Assembly (NCBI GenBank): GCA_012861695.1
Contig: JAAOOA010000586.1
Location: forward strand, 124,001-188,000
DNA length: 64,000 bases
Reading direction: 5' to 3'
Source of the DNA: Trematomus loennbergii
Taxonomy: Eukaryota; Chordata; Actinopteri; Perciformes; Nototheniidae
Part shown: positions 58,901-64,000 of the stretch, one piece after another
Position numbering within the stretch: position 1 is the first letter of the stretch
How the letters are laid out: each line of letters opens with the position of its first letter
Translations under genes and position numbers: made by a program
Notes under the pieces: model-generated
What the model saw: the letters and a program-made list of their open reading frames with translations, nothing else
Database searches by the model: none
What the model was told of the DNA's origin: nothing

Positions 58901-59455
58901 AGTTTCTCTCCCATTATGTTCAGCACGCATGAGGAAACATTTCACTAAATCATGGAGTTTATAATCAAACTCAACGATGTAAAATGAGTTGCCGTCACGC
59001 AAAGCATCAGGAGCAGAAAGCAGAACTAAAAACACACAGAGAAGTGTATCGTGCTGACTTTTTAAAGCAAGATTAAAGACCAATTAGACAAACTCAAATC
59101 TTATAAATAAAACATTTGTACATGTTATTGTTGAAAATTGCACATTTTGTATTTAGTACAATAGTTCCTCATGTGTGGTTAACATATTGATAAACTACAA
59201 GCTTCTTCCTTAATTTACTATCCAAAAATCCCCAAATGCATTAAACATTATGTCTCTATGTTCAGCAGAGTTGATCAATTATAATTTTAAAGATTCAATC
59301 TTAAATGAATTTGGATATTTAAAATAATTAGCTGCTAGGGAGTGGTCAAGCCTCAGAAGCAACTCACGCATATATGGTCATACATAGCAAACCATGTTGG
59401 TAAAGGCAAAGAAAAACATATCATAGGATGTTTCTTAGACACAAACACAAACACA

Positions 59456-59492
<37 letters not shown>

Positions 59493-59521
59493 TAAACTCT
59501 GGAATATTCTTTAATACCCAT
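55408..59521 (-). CDS. Unit V: C-type-lectin-like type II receptor, one frameshift in membrane exon
   Basis: Exons in transcript order: 59518-59521, 58793-58864 (ADYVNAP tyrosine motif), 58159-58218, 57729-57798 (membrane), 57014-57235 (neck), 55987-56150, 55704-55807, 55408-55627. All splice sites are GT-AG and phases match except the membrane exon, which is 70 nt instead of 72. A CA pair is missing in 'ccaacactgc', so the frame shifts and stops in the neck. Without that loss the product would be 305 residues. The start is the ATG at 59521; the upstream ATG used in Units I and II is ACG here. The CTLD has SCYSFND, TWEEAREYC, WTGL (for WIGL) and WICQKK, and no EPN or WND motif. The C-terminus runs about 33 residues past the domain with a hydrophobic patch (AVILVLLHMLFFYFF). 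It could be live if the 2-bp loss is a sequence error; otherwise it is a young pseudogene. Confidence 0.6.
55894..55965. repeat. (GATA)n microsatellite
   Basis: Tetranucleotide run in the intron between CTLD exons 1 and 2 of Unit V. Confidence 0.9.
56352..56631. repeat. Dispersed repeat ('gatgtcaatcgat' type)
   Basis: 'agtgatgtcaatcgataaaa' with 'taatcacgattaaccac' resembles a common fish repeat. The class was not determined. It is intronic in Unit V. Confidence 0.35.
56636..57010. mobile_element. C3: truncated C element abutting the Unit V neck exon
   Basis: It starts AGGTCCCATGTGATGGCC after TTAA (56632-56635) and follows C2 to 'gttgttatagaag', jumps internally to 'agtaagttatttta', and stops within a base or two of the neck exon boundary. 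The other terminus is lost. Confidence 0.75.
59455..59495. repeat. (CA)n microsatellite
   Basis: Short CA run just inside intron 1 of Unit V. A shorter version is at 10610-10628 in Unit I. Confidence 0.85.
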
Positions 59522-59916
59522 ATCCTCGATTCTTTTTCCTTTCGTCCTGAACTAAGTCCTGCTGCAGTCTGATGAGAGCGTCTCTCTGATGTGACGGTTC
59601 AGTAGACTTCTGCTTCGAGGTGGAGATGGCATCTTTTTAATCTCCTGTTCTCACGTCATGTTGATACTTCCCAAATAGTTTCAACCGGAACTTGAAAACG
59701 TGTGGCCCTTTCACAGAGTTTAATAGAGCCACAAATCCAAAAATATTGGATTTCCCAATAATAGAATCATATTAACTGCAATTTGGATCTCCATTGGATT
59801 TCTAGGCCCCAAAAACGTATGTTAAGTCACCAAAATGCTCTCAATGCCACTTCCTGTCCCTCTCTGAAACTCTGCTGGTACTGATGTTGACAGAGTGACT
59901 GAATATTGAGGCCAGA

Positions 59917-62160
59917 GGCCTGTACTACGAAGCCGGATTTTCGCTTAGCCGGCTGACTTCAGGGAAAACTCGGGCTTTCCGGTCTACGACGCTGGTTCTC
60001 TTTTTAGCGGGCTAGATCTCCATGGTAACTTATGCTGAGCGGCTAACCTCCTCGGGAGGAGGTTAGGTTGCAGGCTAAGAGATCAACTCAGTGAAAGCAC
60101 CGCCTGCTGACCAATCAGAGCTCCGTTGCGGAGTTTAAAGCGATCAAGTCATATTACAGGATAGAGGAAATACAGAAAAACTGCCGTTGCAGGAAAGACG
60201 GCCGCAAAAATCAACTGACTGTATGAACGTGAAAATTAATAGAATATCTCCTCCCATCTTCAGATCAATCTGACTATTATAACATTAGCGTAAGAAAGCT
60301 TACTTAAATATCTGCCACAACATAAGTAACCGGATCAGAGTAACATTAACCTGTTAAGCCCTGAGCCTGTTTTTCAGGTCTCAGGCTCGAAAATGACATT
60401 CCCAGAACAAATGACCATATCTTCCCTTCTAAAAGGGTTAATTTAATAATCTTTTTTCTCAAAGTAATGATAAACCTGTGAGTTGGATGTAGAAAAGTCA
60501 GAATCAATATATATGTTTTTTATTTTAAAGAAAATTCAGATTTTACATAGTAAAAAACTGTAAATTATAGTGTCCGTCCAAAAATTCTTTTTTACTTATA
60601 GTGAAAACCACCCTTGGATGATGGGTTAGTAGACTAAAAGCTTTAGGAATCCAAAGTACAACATATAATAAGTACCCTGTATCAAGATTGATGCAAAACA
60701 AGTGACATTTGACCTTTTTAGAGAGATTTAGCAAAAAGAAACCACTTCTGGGGTCATTTGGGTGGATTTTCCATATCTCTGGCCCCCCTTGCTCGATTTT
60801 GATGGTTGACACCTCTTTCTGACCGTTAGAGCCAATAGAATCGAAGGGGGAGTCCCCCACACACACACGTTGTGAAGAGAAAAGGTGGGGGCTTCACGCA
60901 TGTAATTTTCAATCAGAGTGAACCTATCTCTAGCTTTGACATCTGGAAACGGAAAAGCAGTTTTAATGCTTATGGATTATCAGAAATCATTTCAAAGGGA
61001 CACAGACACATTAGATTAACCTATGGATTAACTTCAGCAGCGTTTTTATCGTTTTAATGTCATTGAAGACCACTTTGGAGAGACTACAGGGCCAAGGTAA
61101 AAATGTTAGCATTTTTAGCTACTTAGCGTCACCTGTTTTGATGTCCGCTTATAACGTCGCAAATACGTATAATTCAGTGGTAATGTCGGTGTCAATAGAT
61201 TCTGTGTCACCTCACGATGTGAATCGATGTGTTGGATGTGGTGAAAAGATAAATAAGGTTTTGTGAGTGACTTTCGGTGCAGTAAGGTGTTAGCATTTTT
61301 GCTCGTTGCTAATTCAGAGGATCAGTGTTAGCATTGTGGGTTTTCTTTTGAATTTTTTTTTTAAATGATCAGTTAGATGAGTTTCTTCCCGTTACATGGA
61401 TATAAAACATTCATAGTTTTATTAAATGAACATGCCCTCAGACACTGTTTCCTGCAAGATGTTGCGGCAGAGCCCCGGTACCGGGTCTCTCGGGCTTAAC
61501 AGGTTAAGTACAGTCCGCGGCACTGTGAGTGCAGACGTCGATGTGTCCCATTATCATTCATATATCACATCATAATGTATCATATATTTCATTATTTGAG
61601 TCAGCTTCTTGAGCCGTATCTGGCCGTGCAACACTCACAGTGTCACATACTGTATGCAGAAGTATTATTTTAAGCAACACATTAAGTTGACGAAACACTC
61701 GAGTCAAATGTAATTAAAGTCAGATCGACTCGTGTCTTGGACGGGGCAGTGATTCATAAACCTGTTAATGTACGCATTCAAACGCTTTTTCTTTTACCAG
61801 CTGTATTCACCTTGCAGGTGCAGCTATGTGGCTTTTATCCTGGATAAAGTGTTTAAGTCATGGATGTTTAAAGTTTAACTTCTTCATATTTGACTAATAT
61901 TAAAGTTCACTTTTCATTCAGGAAGTATGACGCTGCACTGTCAGTACGCTTGTCCATGTTTGAGATTGGTCGAATGCTCCAAATACCACCCCTTTCATGT
62001 GAACGCGCACCTAACTAGATAGGACACGGCTGGCTTGAGCGATCCACTTGATAACCAGCGTCGTAGTACAGCTTAGCCAGAGCGCGTATGTTTTGGATTG
62101 GCCAACCGGCTAACTCAAACATATCCAGGTTAGGAAAATCCAGCTTCGTAGTACAGGCCT
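59917..62160. mobile_element. E: 2.2-kb MITE with D3 nested inside
   Basis: The ends are GGCCTGTACTACGAAGCCGG and CCAGCTTCGTAGTACAGGCC. The corresponding unoccupied text is at 11041-11065. A 3-4 bp duplication (CAGA at 59913-59916 and 62161-62164) is likely but not certain. No transposase. Confidence 0.75.
60350..61503. mobile_element. D3: piggyBac-like TTAA MITE
   Basis: It starts CCTGTTAAGCCCTGAGCC and ends CGGGCTTAACAGG, with TTAA at 60346-60349 and 61504-61507. It is the best preserved pair of D ends. Confidence 0.85.
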
Positions 62161-62164
62161 CAGA

Positions 62165-63161
62165 TCTCCTTCTATCTTATTTTCATAACATACATAATTG
62201 GCAATAACAAGTTCGTCCTGACTTGATTACAGCCTACTGATGTTTTCAAGAAAAAGACAAAACAACAATGTGTGGCAGCACATTTATTCATTTATTGATT
62301 TGGCTAATTCAAATTAGCCAAATCAAATGAAGTGCAACAATAAGTAAAGCATGAGGTGTGGACGTCAGTGGTATCAGTAGTGTAAATGCAGGGTGAGGGT
62401 TGCATGGACGTATATGTGTGAGGGTGTTGAGGTGCACAAAGTAAAGCAACTAAAGTAACAACAGCATATACTCAACAAAACCGGAGGCCTGTAGGGAAAA
62501 GCAGAGCGAGCACAGAGAGGCTTTAAATAGCTGAGTTACTGCAATCAGTGCAATCAACACAGCCCAGACAGGACAGCCACACCCTCTCTAATGATGGACC
62601 CACAGGGGCATCACAGTATATCACAGGTAGAATTGTAGTTACTTTTCACGAGTCATGTATCCCTCCGCGTCTGAGAAAAAGCTACAACCGTTACAACTGT
62701 TACATTACGTCCGTTACGAAACTAACTAACTAACAAAGCTCAAGATGGAAACATTTAAGGTTAACTTCGACCTCCGGGTGGCCTCACTATGGAGGAGTGG
62801 ATTGAGCAGTGCCTATCTCCAGAAAGCACCTAAACGACGACATGGAGAGCTACGTGAAGAGCAGGTAGACCAACTGGAAAAGTACCACCATTCAAATAGC
62901 ATGGGCCGAACCACGCCCCTTAACTGTGATATAATGACCATATACCACGGCCTGTCGTGAGCTATTGCTTAAGTGTATTAAGTTTTGCAGGTCTCCCTTG
63001 AAAAAGAGATTTATGATCTCAATGGGACCAATCTGGTTAAATAAAGGTTTGAAATGAAGTTCATGCAAAGTTTATGTAATTAACGTTATTTTCTTCCTTT
63101 TTTGTTTGACAAGGTAAAATCTCTTTAAATGTTTGGAATTTGTATTTATTTTTGTACTTAA
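62165..63161. repeat. Duplicated segment (paralog of 11060-11958 and 16703-16855)
   Basis: It holds the empty site for B1 at about 62930. It differs from its paralog by an unidentified stretch at 62290-62615 and by a 72-bp LINE 3' insertion at 62985-63056 with AAGTT at both sides. Confidence 0.65.
62985..63056 (+). mobile_element. 72-bp LINE 3'-end insertion
   Basis: The text 'gatctcaatgggaccaat...ctggttaaataaaggttt' is a typical LINE 3' end. It is absent at the paralogous site (about 16755) and is flanked by AAGTT at 62980-62984 and 63057-63061. Confidence 0.65.
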
Positions 63162-63543
63162 AGGTGGGGCATGTCATTTTGGAGAAACCAGCTTGAGTGC
63201 GCTAGAATTTGAAAGTACGCAGCCGAAAAAAATCTGCCTCTTCCTTCAGACTTCCTTACAGAGCCCCTCCTCCAACACACACGAACGAGCACATGACCAA
63301 TGAGGGCACGAGATAAGTTTGTGCACAGATGGAAGGCTGACAGGCAGGTAGGCCATCCAGTTATTTTAGCCGGGTGGCTAAAATGATTGGTCGTGCTTTT
63401 TACAGTACCATGGCTTCCACAGAAGAATTTTTGTTATGTATTTATTGTCAAAGTATTTAATATATTCATTGCTATCGGGATGTTAAGAGCATTCCATGGA
63501 ATATAACAAAAAGTGTTTCTGAAGTGAATTACATACCCCACCT
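63162..63543. mobile_element. K2: TTAA-flanked MITE
   Basis: It starts AGGTGGGGCATGTC and ends CATACCCCACCT, with TTAA at 63158-63161 and 63544-63547. It is the best preserved K copy. Confidence 0.75.
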
Positions 63544-63639
63544 TTAAGTAGGATAATCCATAGTTTTACATTTAGGCCTGTAAATATATTTCATTTTCTT
63601 CAATCAAAGAGAGTAACTTTCTTAGTATGACTGTCCTGT

Positions 63640-64000
63640 TTAAAAAGATAGAGATAAAGCCTTCTTCTGGCAGATCCATCGTTGTTTCTCACCACAGCTC
63701 ACTGATACCCAATTGTTTTCTCTTAGGACAGAGATTGCACAGCGACCGTCAACAGCCTCTGCATTAAAGGAGCTGAGGATGGAAAATGATGTTTAGACAA
63801 AGGCTGATAGATGTTATTATTCAAAGTGTTTAGTAATGAATCTCTTACCTATCAGTCAGATCACTTCCATTCACGCACATCCGTTGAACTCAATCCTTTT
63901 TGGTGTCATGTCTTGTATTTTGCTGTTTCAAGTTGTTCTTCTGGGTCTCCAGCTCCTGGATTCGTGAGTACAGTCGGCATTGTTTCCTGAAAGTCCAGAG
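63640..64000 (-). pseudogene. Unit IV: partial C-type-lectin-like gene at window edge
   Basis: The last CTLD exon (63772 down to the stop at 63640-63642; [31 protein letters not shown]) is open and lacks hAT element H. Upstream, the hybrid neck/CTLD-2 exon (63849 to the window end) carries the same fusion and the same extra A as Unit II, plus a missing base in the GCCGAGCTG context. The remaining exons lie beyond the window. Confidence 0.65.

Overview
This window looks like teleost fish genomic DNA. It has short exons with GT-AG boundaries split by long introns, dense (CA/GT)n microsatellites, L2/Rex-type LINE remnants whose 3' ends are fish-like, a tRNA-headed SINE with the usual teleost tail, and very many small DNA transposons. 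There is no operon structure, and almost none of the long open frames is a real gene.

The host content is a minus-strand cluster of type II C-type-lectin-like receptors (immune or NK-receptor style): a short cytoplasmic tail, one membrane span, a coiled neck, then a C-type lectin domain (CTLD) on three exons. I see five units. Unit I (7400-10685) is a broken gene. Unit II (17324-19936) is truncated and carries a hAT insertion. Unit III (24119-53007) is the only one whose coding exons all join in phase: 7 exons, 870 nt, 289 residues, spread over about 29 kb. Unit V (55408-59521) is intact except for a 2-bp loss in its membrane exon. Unit IV (63640-64000, running off the end) copies II. The pair I+II and the pair V+IV are a segmental duplication; inside it, unit I has a V-like 5' half and a III-like 3' half. 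Tail types differ: I and V carry a YVN motif, II has lost the tyrosine, and III has an exon encoding a TxYxxV (ITSM-type) motif that is present three times in tandem (33443-33505, 45958-46020, 52004-52066), each copy with good splice sites and a different core.

The rest is transposon stratigraphy. A long-inverted-repeat family (A1 238-3600, A2 27940-31001, A3 33815-45915) shows 7-bp target duplications for A1 and A2. A TA-flanked family (B1 11961-16702, B2 34357-42693) has exact empty sites elsewhere in the window. Four different families sit in TTAA (C, D, I-element, K). hAT elements with 8-bp duplications lie at 3642-4678 and 17400-18127. A 5'-truncated L2 LINE (47014-51950) is itself broken by two MITEs. 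B2 lies inside A3, C2 and the I-element lie inside B2, and D1/D2 lie inside B1/A3, so relative ages can be read off directly.

Splice junctions and domain calls were read by eye. No alignment, transcript or structure prediction was run.
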